Assembly: GCA_937915065.1 (NCBI GenBank)
Contig: CALDMR010000051.1
Location: 1 to 8,168, forward strand
From: an uncultured Clostridia bacterium
GTDB taxonomy: Bacteria; Bacillota; Clostridia; Oscillospirales; Oscillospiraceae
Reading direction: 5' to 3'
Length of the DNA stretch: 8,168 nt
A program made the translations under genes and the position numbers. Positions 1 to 5,566 of the stretch are shown here, one piece after another (within the stretch, counting starts at the first letter, position 1; the number at the start of each line of letters is the position of its first letter). The notes under the pieces are model-generated. The model was not told the origin of the DNA and made no database searches. It saw nothing but the letters and a program-made list of their open reading frames with translations.

Positions 1-826
1 TGGTTTGCACCATTTCTTTCGTAACCAGCCCCGGCGCGGAGAAGCCCAGGAACGCGTCGGCCCCTTTCAGCGCATCGGCCAGCGTTCCCCGGCGGTGCTC
101 CCGATTGGTCAAGGACGCCATTTCCACCATATAAGGATTCATCCCATCGGTTTCTCCCTCGCACAGAATGCCGGATTTATCGCACATGGTAATGTGCTCA
201 AACCCTGCCCGCAGCAGCAGTCGGCAGACGGACATGCCCGCCGCGCCGGCGCCGTTGATGACAATCCTGACCTCTTCGCGCTTCTTCCCCACCACTTTCA
301 AGGCATTGGTCATACCAGCCAGCGCAATCACAGCAGTGCCATGCTGGTCGTCGTGGAACACGGGAATATCGCACAGCTCTTTCAGCCGCGCTTCGATTTC
401 AAAGCAGCGGGGCGCAGAAATATCTTCCAGATTGATGGCGCCAAAACTGCCGGACAGGAGATACACCGTGCGAACAATTTCGTCCACATCCTTGCTCTTG
501 ATGCAAAGGGGGAAGGCGTCCACGCCGCCGAATTCTTTGAACAAAACGCATTTTCCCTCCATCACAGGCATACCGGCTTCCGGCCCGATATCGCCCAGGC
601 CCAGAACGGCGGTACCGTCTGTAATAACGGCAGCCATGTTCCAGCGGCGGGTCAGTTCATAGGATTTGGCGGGGTCTTTCTGGATCTCCAGACAGGGCTG
701 GGCCACACCGGGGGTATACGCCACAGACAGATCGTGGGAATCACGAACCTGCACCGTGGAAATCACTTCAATTTTACCGCGCTTTTCTGCGTGAAAAGCC
801 AAACTCTCTTCAGCAATAGGCGTCAT
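1..826 (-). CDS. Malic enzyme (NAD(P)-dependent oxaloacetate-decarboxylating malate dehydrogenase), partial
   Basis: Malic enzymes oxidatively decarboxylate L-malate to pyruvate and CO2 in the cytoplasm, making NADH or NADPH. The gene reads leftward from ATG at 826 and leaves the window after 275 residues, so roughly the last third of a typical ~390-residue short bacterial enzyme is missing. Visible motifs: the N-terminal malic domain with LSVAYTPGVA (Y37 probably the catalytic tyrosine), DGTAVLGLGDIGPEAGMPVMEGK (K92 probably the catalytic lysine), NLEDI (E134, D135, metal binding), DDQHGTA (159-165), then the Rossmann loop GAGAAGM (192-198) of the NAD-binding domain. The start is supported by AAAGGAG about 9 bases upstream. 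Cofactor choice cannot be settled from what is visible. The compact architecture is like the malic half of MaeB or the Bacillus YtsJ type; a C-terminal phosphotransacetylase domain cannot be excluded because the end is cut off. It is divergently oriented from the DIP1984 gene. Confidence 0.96.
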   Translation of the reverse strand, partial: MTPIAEESLAFHAEKRGKIEVISTVQVRDSHDLSVAYTPGVAQPCLEIQKDPAKSYELTRRWNMAAVITDGTAVLGLGDIGPEAGMPVMEGKCVLFKEFGGVDAFPLCIKSKDVDEIVRTVYLLSGSFGAINLEDISAPRCFEIEARLKELCDIPVFHDDQHGTAVIALAGMTNALKVVGKKREEVRIVINGAGAAGMSVCRLLLRAGFEHITMCDKSGILCEGETDGMNPYMVEMASLTNREHRRGTLADALKGADAFLGFSAPGLVTKEMVQT

Positions 827-842
827 AGTGCAAAACTCCTTT

Positions 843-866
843 TTTGTTCGCACAGCAGCGAACAAA
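843..866. repeat. 9-bp perfect inverted repeat in malic enzyme leader (candidate operator or leader hairpin)
   Basis: TTTGTTCGC (843-851) and GCGAACAAA (858-866) are perfect inverted copies separated by 6 bases. The element sits between the likely transcription start (near 875) and the Shine-Dalgarno of the malic enzyme gene, where a repressor could bind or an RNA hairpin could form. No T tract follows on the minus strand (it runs into AAAAAAGGAG), so it is not an intrinsic terminator. The regulator is not identifiable from this window. Confidence 0.55.
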
Positions 867-881
867 TGAAATATTTATTTT

Positions 882-910
882 ATTATAGGTGCTGACTGCA
901 TAAAATGCAA
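882..910 (-). promoter_or_regulatory. Sigma-A type promoter of the malic enzyme gene
   Basis: On the minus strand a perfect -10 TATAAT (887 to 882) lies exactly 17 bases from a TTGCAT -35 (910 to 905; the first three bases match consensus). Transcription should start near 875, giving a leader of about 50 bases that contains the inverted repeat at 843-866 and the ribosome binding site. Assigned by pattern only. Confidence 0.7.
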
Positions 911-955
911 GATGTTCCGCTTGTTCAAAAGTCCGCCCCTTTTTCCAAGAGCGCC

Positions 956-984
956 TTGCAGGCGTGGCGATCCTGTAGTACAAT
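956..984 (+). promoter_or_regulatory. Probable promoter of the DIP1984-family gene
   Basis: TTGCAG (956-961) and TACAAT (979-984; 5 of 6 consensus) are spaced by 17 bases. A start near 991 would leave a short leader before the AGGAGG at 1006-1011. The -35 is weak (3 of 6), so this is a good but unproven candidate. Confidence 0.6.
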
Positions 985-1016
985 AGCACCATCATCCATC
1001 AGAACAGGAGGATCAC

Positions 1017-1478
1017 ATGATGAAACTCGCCGAAGCCCTGCAGGAACGCTCTGACCTCAACCGCGCCATTGCGCAGCTGAAAGAGCGGCTCAACGACAAC
1101 GCACTGGTGCAGGAGGGTGAAACCACCGCAGAAGACCCGGAACAGCTCAAGCAGGCATTGGATCAGTCCATCCTGCGCCTGTCCCACCTGATCCGATGCA
1201 TCAATCAGACCAACTGCGCCACCCAGATCGGCGACGAAACGCTGACAGCTCTTATCGCCAAAAAGGATGCCCTGTCCTTGAAAATCAGCATATATAAAGA
1301 GATCGCGGCCACAGGAAGCCAAACCTCCTACCGGGCCAGAAATACGGAAATCAAAATCAAATCCGCCATTTCCGTGGCAGACTGGCGCTCCGAAATCGAC
1401 CGGATGGCCAAAGAGCTGCGCCTGCTGGACAATCAGCTCCAGCAGTGCAACTGGAGCACAGAGCTGATAGAATCCTGA
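1017..1478 (+). CDS. DIP1984 family protein (function unknown)
   Basis: A 153-residue cytoplasmic protein without signal peptide or membrane segment. It matches my memory of the DIP1984 family, named after a Corynebacterium diphtheriae protein: N-terminal KLAEALQERSDLNRAIAQLKERL, then NALVQEGE, a central INQTN(C/S)AT segment, LIAKKDALSLKISIYKEI, and the C-terminal ELRLLDNQLQQCNWSTELI. The family has no established biochemical role; some older records label members septicolysin, which nothing here supports. Charged heptad-like stretches around residues 3-30, 45-65 and 120-145 suggest a largely helical, coiled-coil fold. Two tandem ATGs (1017, 1020) follow AGGAGG at 1006-1011; spacing is 5 or 8 bases, so the second may be the one used. 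It has its own promoter and seems monocistronic. Confidence 0.9.
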   Translation: MMKLAEALQERSDLNRAIAQLKERLNDNALVQEGETTAEDPEQLKQALDQSILRLSHLIRCINQTNCATQIGDETLTALIAKKDALSLKISIYKEIAATGSQTSYRARNTEIKIKSAISVADWRSEIDRMAKELRLLDNQLQQCNWSTELIES

Positions 1479-1499
1479 CAAGCAAAGGCAGCAGGTAGC

Positions 1500-1693
1500 G
1501 GGTACAGGGCGCATATCACGCGGCAACAGCGCAAGTTGCACTCTGATACAGTTATGGTACACCGAAGGGCCGGTGCGGGGTTCAATCCCCCAAGCATTGT
1601 AACGCCCCGATCGCGCACACGCGCACAGTGACATCGTATTGTTATGACCAGATATGAACTGCACCTGCGAGGGTGGGCATGGGGCCTTTTTTT
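1500..1693 (+). ncRNA. Hairpin-dense intergenic region, possible structured RNA or leader (unassigned)
   Basis: The 302 bases between the DIP1984 and Nudix genes contain no convincing ORF but many potential helices. An outer helix GGGCG (1507-1511) with CGCCC (1603-1607) encloses three hairpins: GCAAC/GTTGC (1523-1527 with 1535-1539, 7-base loop), CACCG/CGGTG (1560-1564 with 1571-1575), and GGGG/CCCC (1577-1580 with 1588-1591) with a T-loop-like TTCAATC loop. GCGC/GCGC (1613-1616 with 1621-1624) follows. GCCCC (1604-1608) could instead pair with GGGGC (1681-1685), which directly precedes seven Ts (1687-1693), a layout reminiscent of a riboswitch expression platform. I cannot match it to a known class. 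It might be the 3' end of the DIP1984 transcript, the leader of the Nudix operon, or a fortuitous GC-rich fold. Confidence 0.3.
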
Positions 1694-1704
1694 GACAGGA
1701 TATG

Positions 1705-1739
1705 AAAAAAGCAACAGGCAGCCGCTGGCTGCCTGTTGC
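1705..1739 (-). terminator. 13-bp hairpin with T tract on the minus strand
   Basis: GCAACAGGCAGCC (1711-1723) pairs perfectly with 1727-1739 around a 3-base loop. On the minus strand the hairpin is followed by six Ts (1710-1705), the form of an intrinsic terminator for leftward transcription. On the plus strand there is no T tract after it. No minus-strand gene lies immediately to the right, so the terminator may stop antisense transcripts, or the hairpin may act in the leader of the plus-strand Nudix operon. Confidence 0.6.
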
Positions 1740-1780
1740 CGGTTACAGGAAACACACACGGCTGCACAGGAGGAACCATC

Positions 1781-2908
1781 ATGCAGATCAAGGAATTTGA
1801 AAAGAGATTCAGCGGTCATATTCCCCGTTTATCGGGCGCCAAGGCAGCTTTTGCCGTGCTGGTTCCCCTGGTTTACGAAAAAGGCGAACCTTCCCTGCTC
1901 TTTGAAGTGCGAGCCGATACGCTGAACCGCCAACCCGGCGAAGTTTGCTTCCCCGGCGGACGCATGGAGGGCGGAGAAACGCCCCTGCAATGCGCCCTGC
2001 GGGAAACTGAGGAAGAATTGTCCCTTCCCGCCGCATCCATCCATCCTTTGGCTGAACTGGACTATGTGTATCACCAGTCCGGCACACTGATCTATCCCAT
2101 CCTGGCTAAAATCCGCGCCCGGGATCTCCAGCGTCATCTGCGCCGCAGCGCCGCCGAGGTAAAAGAAACCTTTCTGGTTCCCTTCTCCTTTTTTCTGAAC
2201 ACACGGCCCATGCTCTATACCTATGACCTGGAACCGCAGATCCCCGACGACTTCCCCTACCATCTGATTGGTTTTGAAGAGGGTTACCCCTGGCGCCCGG
2301 GCAAAATCGACGTCCCCATCTATCTGTATGAAAATCACGCCATCTGGGGCCTCACCGGCCGTATCTGCATGGCGCTGGCCCAACAGATGGCACAGCCGGC
2401 AGCCAAGCCCACCGGTGCCTATCAACATATCGAGCACCCCATTGCCCCCCTGTATCGGGAGGATTCCCGCATCCTGATCCTGGGTTCCTTTCCCTCGGTC
2501 AAATCCCGGGAAGGCATGTTTTTCTATCACCATCCCCAAAACCGCTTCTGGAAAGTGATTGCGGCGCTGGCCGGAGAGGATGCTCCATCCTCCATCGAAG
2601 AAAAGCGGAGCATGCTGCTGCGGCACCACATCGCCCTGTGGGACGTGATTCACAGCTGCGACATCATCGGCTCCAGCGACAGCAGCATCAAAAATGTGGT
2701 TCCCAACGACCTGCGCCCCATTCTTGACGCCGCTCCGATCCGCCAGATCTACACCAACGGCGGAACCGCCGGGCGGCTCTACCGCAAATACATTGAGCCG
2801 GAGCTGTGCCGCCCCTGCACGGTGCTCCCCTCCACCAGCCCCGCCAACGCATCCTACACCCTGGACAAGCTGATCAGCCACTGGCAGCAAGCAATCCTCC
2901 CCCTCTGA
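1781..2908 (+). CDS. Nudix hydrolase fused to hypoxanthine (deoxyinosine)-DNA glycosylase
   Basis: A 375-residue two-domain protein. Residues ~15-210 are a Nudix hydrolase resembling the CoA-pyrophosphatase (NudL/YeaB) branch: RQPGEVCFPGGR followed by a Nudix box at 60-82 (G60, E66, then R74-E75-T-E-E78-E79), with the box's usual glycine replaced by S81. Residues ~220-375 match the family-6 uracil-DNA-glycosylase-superfamily enzyme (HDG), which excises hypoxanthine from deaminated adenine in DNA: ILGSFPS (233-239), YHHPQNRFW (249-257, where N254 probably corresponds to the catalytic asparagine), ALWDVI, and LPSTSPAN (349-356). The start is ATG 1781 with AGGAGG at 1768-1773; an in-frame upstream ATG at 1736 lies in the hairpin and lacks such a site. 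The GNAT gene follows 23 bases later. The Nudix substrate is unproven. A role joining nucleotide-pool cleaning with base-excision repair is inference. Confidence 0.9.
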   Translation: MQIKEFEKRFSGHIPRLSGAKAAFAVLVPLVYEKGEPSLLFEVRADTLNRQPGEVCFPGGRMEGGETPLQCALRETEEELSLPAASIHPLAELDYVYHQSGTLIYPILAKIRARDLQRHLRRSAAEVKETFLVPFSFFLNTRPMLYTYDLEPQIPDDFPYHLIGFEEGYPWRPGKIDVPIYLYENHAIWGLTGRICMALAQQMAQPAAKPTGAYQHIEHPIAPLYREDSRILILGSFPSVKSREGMFFYHHPQNRFWKVIAALAGEDAPSSIEEKRSMLLRHHIALWDVIHSCDIIGSSDSSIKNVVPNDLRPILDAAPIRQIYTNGGTAGRLYRKYIEPELCRPCTVLPSTSPANASYTLDKLISHWQQAILPL

Positions 2909-2931
2909 CTTCCTATGAAACGAGGCATTTT

Positions 2932-3525
2932 ATGAAACAAGCATACTCCATCCGCATGGCAGAAGAGGCAGACGCCCCCGCCCTACTGGACATTTACCGC
3001 CCCTATGTGGAGCAAACCGCCATCACCTTTGAATATGATGTGCCGACCTCCGCAGAATTTGCCCGGCGCATCACCGCCACGCTGCAGCGCTATCCCTACC
3101 TGGTGGCGGAGGCAGACGGCGTTCCCGTGGGGTATGCTTATGCCGCCCCCTTCAAAGAGCGCGCCGCCTATGATTGGGCCGTGGAGACCTCCATCTATGT
3201 GAGGCAGGGGCTGCCCGGCAGGGGCTGCGGCGGGCAGCTTTACAGCGCCCTGGAGCGTCTTCTCCGGGCGCAGCACATCCTGAACCTGAATGCATGCATC
3301 GCCTGGACCGCGGAAGCAGATGCGCACCTGGACAACAACAGCACGGAATTCCACGCCCATCTAGGTTATGTGCCGGTGGGCACTTTCCATCAGTGCGGCT
3401 ATAAATTCGGCCGCTGGTATGACATGATCTGGATGGAAAAGATGCTGGCTCCCCATCCAGAGACCCCAAAGCCCGTTGTACCTGTTGCGCAAATTGATTG
3501 GGCCAGCCTGTTGTCAGAACCGTAA
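2932..3525 (+). CDS. GNAT family N-acetyltransferase, phosphinothricin acetyltransferase-like
   Basis: A 197-residue acetyl-CoA-dependent acetyltransferase. The order of motifs is that of the PAT/YncA-type GNATs: IRMAEEADAPALLDIYRPYVEQTAITFEY near the N-terminus, PYLVAEADGVPVGYAYA (55-71), acetyl-CoA motif A as VETSIYVRQGLPGRGCGGQLY (84-104), then NNSTEFHAHLGY and a GYKFGRWYDMIWMEKM signature (156-). This subfamily often acetylates amino-acid-like substrates such as phosphinothricin or methionine sulfone, but the clostridial-type members with the longer WTAEADAHLDNNS insert are mostly uncharacterised, so no substrate is claimed. The start ATG 2932 has GAGG (2922-2925) six bases upstream and lies 23 bases after the Nudix-glycosylase stop, so the two are probably one transcript ended by the terminator at 3524-3571. 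An out-of-frame 6-codon ATG run at 2915-2935 overlaps the start and is probably incidental. Confidence 0.92.
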   Translation: MKQAYSIRMAEEADAPALLDIYRPYVEQTAITFEYDVPTSAEFARRITATLQRYPYLVAEADGVPVGYAYAAPFKERAAYDWAVETSIYVRQGLPGRGCGGQLYSALERLLRAQHILNLNACIAWTAEADAHLDNNSTEFHAHLGYVPVGTFHQCGYKFGRWYDMIWMEKMLAPHPETPKPVVPVAQIDWASLLSEP

Positions 3526-3571
3526 AAAACATCGCCCCGGAAGGAAATCCTTTCCGGGGCGATGTTTTTTT
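3524..3571. terminator. Strong bidirectional intrinsic terminator between convergent operons
   Basis: A 13-bp perfect stem (3530-3542 with 3552-3564, core CATCGCCCCGGAA) is flanked by six As (3524-3529) and seven Ts (3565-3571). It can therefore terminate both the rightward Nudix-glycosylase/GNAT transcript and the leftward sdpRI-like transcript. Both flanking stop codons lie within the A/T tracts, a very compact arrangement. Confidence 0.93.
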
Positions 3572-4256
3572 ATTCATGGCTGTAACGCCAAGAAAAAATA
3601 CAGGATGCCGCTGCCGCGCCCAGGGCACAGATCATGACCACCCAAACCAGTATAAATCCATGGAGCAGCAGGGAGAGCACCAGGCAGACCGCTCCCGCCA
3701 CAGCAAAGGCGATCCCTCCGGCGCGCTGGCTTTTGCGCCAGGCTTCCGGATTGTCCTCCAGCCATGGCAAACGCACGCCAATACAGGGATTCGGTTTCGC
3801 CTTCGGCATAATATTGCCCAGCACCAGAAACATCAAGCCGCTGCCAATACCGACCACCTTATTGATCGGCACCGACGAAACAGCAGCGCCGGCACTGGCC
3901 TCCTGAAATGCGCCCACCAGCATCACGATTTCCAACGCCAGGAGGAACAGCTGCACCACAATGCCTGTAATGCGCACGATCCCGGCATTGGCCCGGGCCT
4001 GAACCCGCTCCGTTTCCGTGTCCGCAAAGCAGCCGCTGAAACGGGACACCAGCCACAAGATCCACCCGCCCAGGGAAAAGACAACGCCGATGATCAGTTC
4101 TTCATATTTGCTGCCCCAGCGATCAATCTCACCGGCGGCATTGTAGTGCACCGGAATCTGATCTGGCAGGAACTGAATACCCACCACCGCCACGAGAATC
4201 GGCGCAACACACAGCGCCAGCAAAACCCAGGACAGCACGCGCTCTTTTTTACTCAT
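3570..4256 (-). CDS. sdpI: SdpI family membrane protein (DUF1648 domain)
   Basis: A 228-residue integral membrane protein. The N-terminal DUF1648 signature LPDQIPVHYNAAGEIDRWGSK (30-50) follows the first membrane helix, and the SdpI signature GNIMPKAKPNPCIGVRLPW...NPEAWRKSQR (147-178) lies between helices 4 and 5. Predicted hydrophobic helices are at about 8-29, 52-70, 95-116, 134-150, 180-198 and 200-221. In Bacillus subtilis SdpI gives immunity to the killing factor SdpC and sequesters the repressor SdpR at the membrane; a comparable role here is inferred. Start ATG 4256 has GGGAGG about 7 bases upstream, and its ATGA overlaps the regulator's TGA stop, implying translational coupling. An alternative in-frame ATG at 4289 would lie inside the regulator gene and has no comparable site. 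No SdpC-like toxin or sdpAB gene is in the window. Confidence 0.9.
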   Translation of the reverse strand: MSKKERVLSWVLLALCVAPILVAVVGIQFLPDQIPVHYNAAGEIDRWGSKYEELIIGVVFSLGGWILWLVSRFSGCFADTETERVQARANAGIVRITGIVVQLFLLALEIVMLVGAFQEASAGAAVSSVPINKVVGIGSGLMFLVLGNIMPKAKPNPCIGVRLPWLEDNPEAWRKSQRAGGIAFAVAGAVCLVLSLLLHGFILVWVVMICALGAAAASCIFSWRYSHE

Positions 4257-4525
4257 ACCTTTCCCTCCCCGGAAAATTGCTGAAACCACAGCATCATTTC
4301 GTCAAACAGCGATGTGTTCAGCTCGTAGTACACAAAATTCTTTTCTTTGTATTCCGTGACCATATCCGCCTTTTTCAGCGCCTTCAAATGATAGGACAAC
4401 GCCGAGGGCGAAATTTGCAGCTGCTCGGAAAGCTTCCCCGCCGTGCAGCAGCCGCCCCGCAGCAGCAGCAAAATTTCCCGCCGCTGGGGATCTGCCAGGG
4501 CCTTAAAGGATTCTGCCAATCCCAT
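4253..4525 (-). CDS. sdpR: ArsR-type transcriptional regulator, SdpR-like autorepressor
   Basis: A 90-residue winged helix-turn-helix protein. It opens GLAESFKALADPQRREILLLL (2-22), the hallmark start of SdpR-like ArsR-family repressors, with a recognition helix around SPSALSYHLKALKKADMV (39-56), a beta-wing at TEYKEKNFVYYELN (57-70), and a C-terminal LFDEMMLWFQQF helix. It lacks the ELCVCDL-type metal site of classical ArsR, so metal sensing is not expected despite C26-C27. I prefer ATG 4525 (AGGTGAG just upstream, and the family's usual N-terminus) over the in-frame ATG at 4543, which has no ribosome binding site. Its stop overlaps the sdpI start. By analogy with B. subtilis it should repress its own operon until SdpI captures it. 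Cognate operator candidates flank the promoter. Confidence 0.9.
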   Translation of the reverse strand: MGLAESFKALADPQRREILLLLRGGCCTAGKLSEQLQISPSALSYHLKALKKADMVTEYKEKNFVYYELNTSLFDEMMLWFQQFSGEGKV

Positions 4526-4544
4526 AGTCTCACCTGCCGCCATC

Positions 4545-4615
4545 TATTTCAAATTTTCTTTAATTACATTTTATCATATCCGCGCAAAAACGCAAGGAGT
4601 ATTTCAATTTTTCTT
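4545..4615. repeat. Paired 16-base repeats flanking the sdpR promoter (candidate operator)
   Basis: TATTTCAAATTTTCTT (4545-4560) and TATTTCAATTTTTCTT (4600-4615) differ at one base. They lie 55 bases apart start to start (about five helical turns), one at the expected transcription start and one just upstream of the -35. The core TATTTCAA also occurs inverted at 4614-4621 in the terminator stem. This placement is what would be expected of binding sites for the adjacent SdpR-like repressor, but that is inference. Confidence 0.5.
4568..4595 (-). promoter_or_regulatory. Promoter of the sdpRI-like operon
   Basis: On the minus strand, TTGCGT (4595 to 4590) and TAAAAT (4573 to 4568) are spaced by 16 bases, and TGA directly precedes the -10, giving an extended -10. 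The start would be near 4561. The -35 box lies inside the stem of the patatin-gene terminator. Confidence 0.6.
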
Positions 4616-4636
4616 GAAATACTCCTTGCGCTTTTT
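4586..4636. terminator. 17-bp bidirectional terminator downstream of the patatin gene
   Basis: A perfect 17-bp stem (4591-4607 with 4614-4630; core CGCAAGGAGTATTTCAA) with a 6-base loop is flanked by five As (4586-4590) and by CTTTTT (4631-4636). It terminates the leftward sfsA-patatin transcript after 4666 and would also stop rightward antisense reading out of the sdpR region. Confidence 0.92.
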
Positions 4637-4665
4637 ATTGTGTTTTATTCCACGCCGGAAATCTT

Positions 4666-5541
4666 TTATTCCTCAGCCGTGGATGCCGTATCCTCCTGCA
4701 AATAGGCCTTCAGCGCATCCATCTGCTCCATGGCCTGGTCATAGCCGTCGCGGTACCACTGCTCCAGCACTTTAGGGTCTTTTTCGATCCGGTGATAACC
4801 ACTGGAATCCTTCGGCGCGATAACAAATGCCTTTCCTTCGGCCTCGTACCGGCGCAAACGCTCCAGCGTACCGTTGTAGCGCATGGTGCGCTCATCCAGG
4901 GCCTTGATAAAGTTGGGCCAGGCCCGGTAGCGCAGCTTTCCCACTTCCAACGCCTTCTCCGGGGACTTGATATAACCACGATCCTGCGTCAGTACTACGA
5001 TATTTTTTTCGCAGCCCGCTTTCACCGCATGGGCGATCGGGATAGCGTCGGTAATACCGCCGTCCATATACAGTTTTCCGCAGTATGCAACGGGCGGAAA
5101 CAGCAGCGGCAGGGCGCAAGTAGCCCGCAGCAGCGTGGAGCGGCGATCCTTGCGGGGAATTGGCAGATACTCCGGCTTTCCCGTTTTCAAATTGGTCACC
5201 ACCGCAATCGCTTCTCCCGGAAATTTTGCAAAGGCTTCATAATCAAAGGGCAGATAGTAATTGGGGATCTGCTCATAAATAAATTCCTGGTTAAAAAAGC
5301 TGCGGTTTCTCCGATCCGAAAGATACTTCGGCCCCATGTAGCGCCGGTCGGGAATATAGCGCAGGGCCAGTTCCCGGTTGCGCCCCCGCTGGCCGCTGGC
5401 GTATGACACCATGTAGCAGGCCCCCGCACTGACTCCCACCAAGTAGTCGCCCCGGATCTGTGCGTCCATCAACGCATCCATTACACCCGCAGAAAAAACG
5501 GAACGGCAGGCGCCTCCCTCAAAAATCATGCCAATTTTCAT
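4666..5541 (-). CDS. Patatin-like phospholipase family protein
   Basis: A 291-residue predicted serine acyl hydrolase of the bacterial patatin family (RssA/YjjU-like). The catalytic features are intact: oxyanion loop GGACR (9-13), nucleophile elbow G36-V-S38-A-G40, and the dyad aspartate in DGG (D160-G161-G162). No signal peptide or membrane helix is evident, so it is probably cytoplasmic or peripherally membrane-associated. Family members hydrolyse phospholipids or other acyl esters; the substrate here is unknown. The first ~18 residues of the longer open frame are excluded because ATG 5541 has GAGGAG (5556-5551) nine bases upstream and begins with the family-typical KIGMIFEGGACR. The gene starts 25 bases after the sfsA stop and ends just before the strong terminator, so it is the last gene of an sfsA-patatin operon. 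Confidence 0.93.
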   Translation of the reverse strand: MKIGMIFEGGACRSVFSAGVMDALMDAQIRGDYLVGVSAGACYMVSYASGQRGRNRELALRYIPDRRYMGPKYLSDRRNRSFFNQEFIYEQIPNYYLPFDYEAFAKFPGEAIAVVTNLKTGKPEYLPIPRKDRRSTLLRATCALPLLFPPVAYCGKLYMDGGITDAIPIAHAVKAGCEKNIVVLTQDRGYIKSPEKALEVGKLRYRAWPNFIKALDERTMRYNGTLERLRRYEAEGKAFVIAPKDSSGYHRIEKDPKVLEQWYRDGYDQAMEQMDALKAYLQEDTASTAEE

Positions 5542-5566
5542 ATGCACTCTCTCCTCATCTGTATCT

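Noticed and set aside
843..866. LexA/SOS box upstream of the malic enzyme gene
   Set aside because: The Gram-positive box reads CGAAC-N4-GTTCG; here the half sites are in the opposite order (GTTCG...CGAAC), so it does not fit.
5..895. Plus-strand 296-residue open frame over the malic enzyme gene
   Set aside because: The minus-strand frame encodes an unmistakable malic enzyme with promoter and ribosome binding site; the plus frame has neither and no family resemblance.
1507..1608. tRNA-like element with a TTCAATC T-loop and a 5-bp stem/7-base loop arm
   Set aside because: No 7-bp acceptor stem, only a 4-bp T stem, no D-arm signature, the putative anticodon loop lacks U33, and there is no CCA end. 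I treat it as an unassigned fold instead.
1692..1697. TTGACA as the -35 of a Nudix operon promoter
   Set aside because: No -10-like sequence occurs 16-18 bases downstream; that position is inside the GC-rich hairpin.
1736..1780. Upstream ATG at 1736 as start of the Nudix fusion protein
   Set aside because: It lies within the hairpin stem with no ribosome binding site, whereas ATG 1781 has AGGAGG at ideal spacing.
1829..2890. Long minus-strand open frame (353 residues) opposite the Nudix-glycosylase gene
   Set aside because: It is a shadow of the GC-rich plus-strand gene: low-complexity composition, no recognisable family, no ribosome binding site, while the opposite strand shows two clear enzyme domains.
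3498..4283. Plus-strand 261-residue open frame over the sdpI-like gene
   Set aside because: Rich in His/Gln/Asn as expected of an antisense frame opposite a membrane protein, and it begins in the preceding GNAT gene across a strong terminator.
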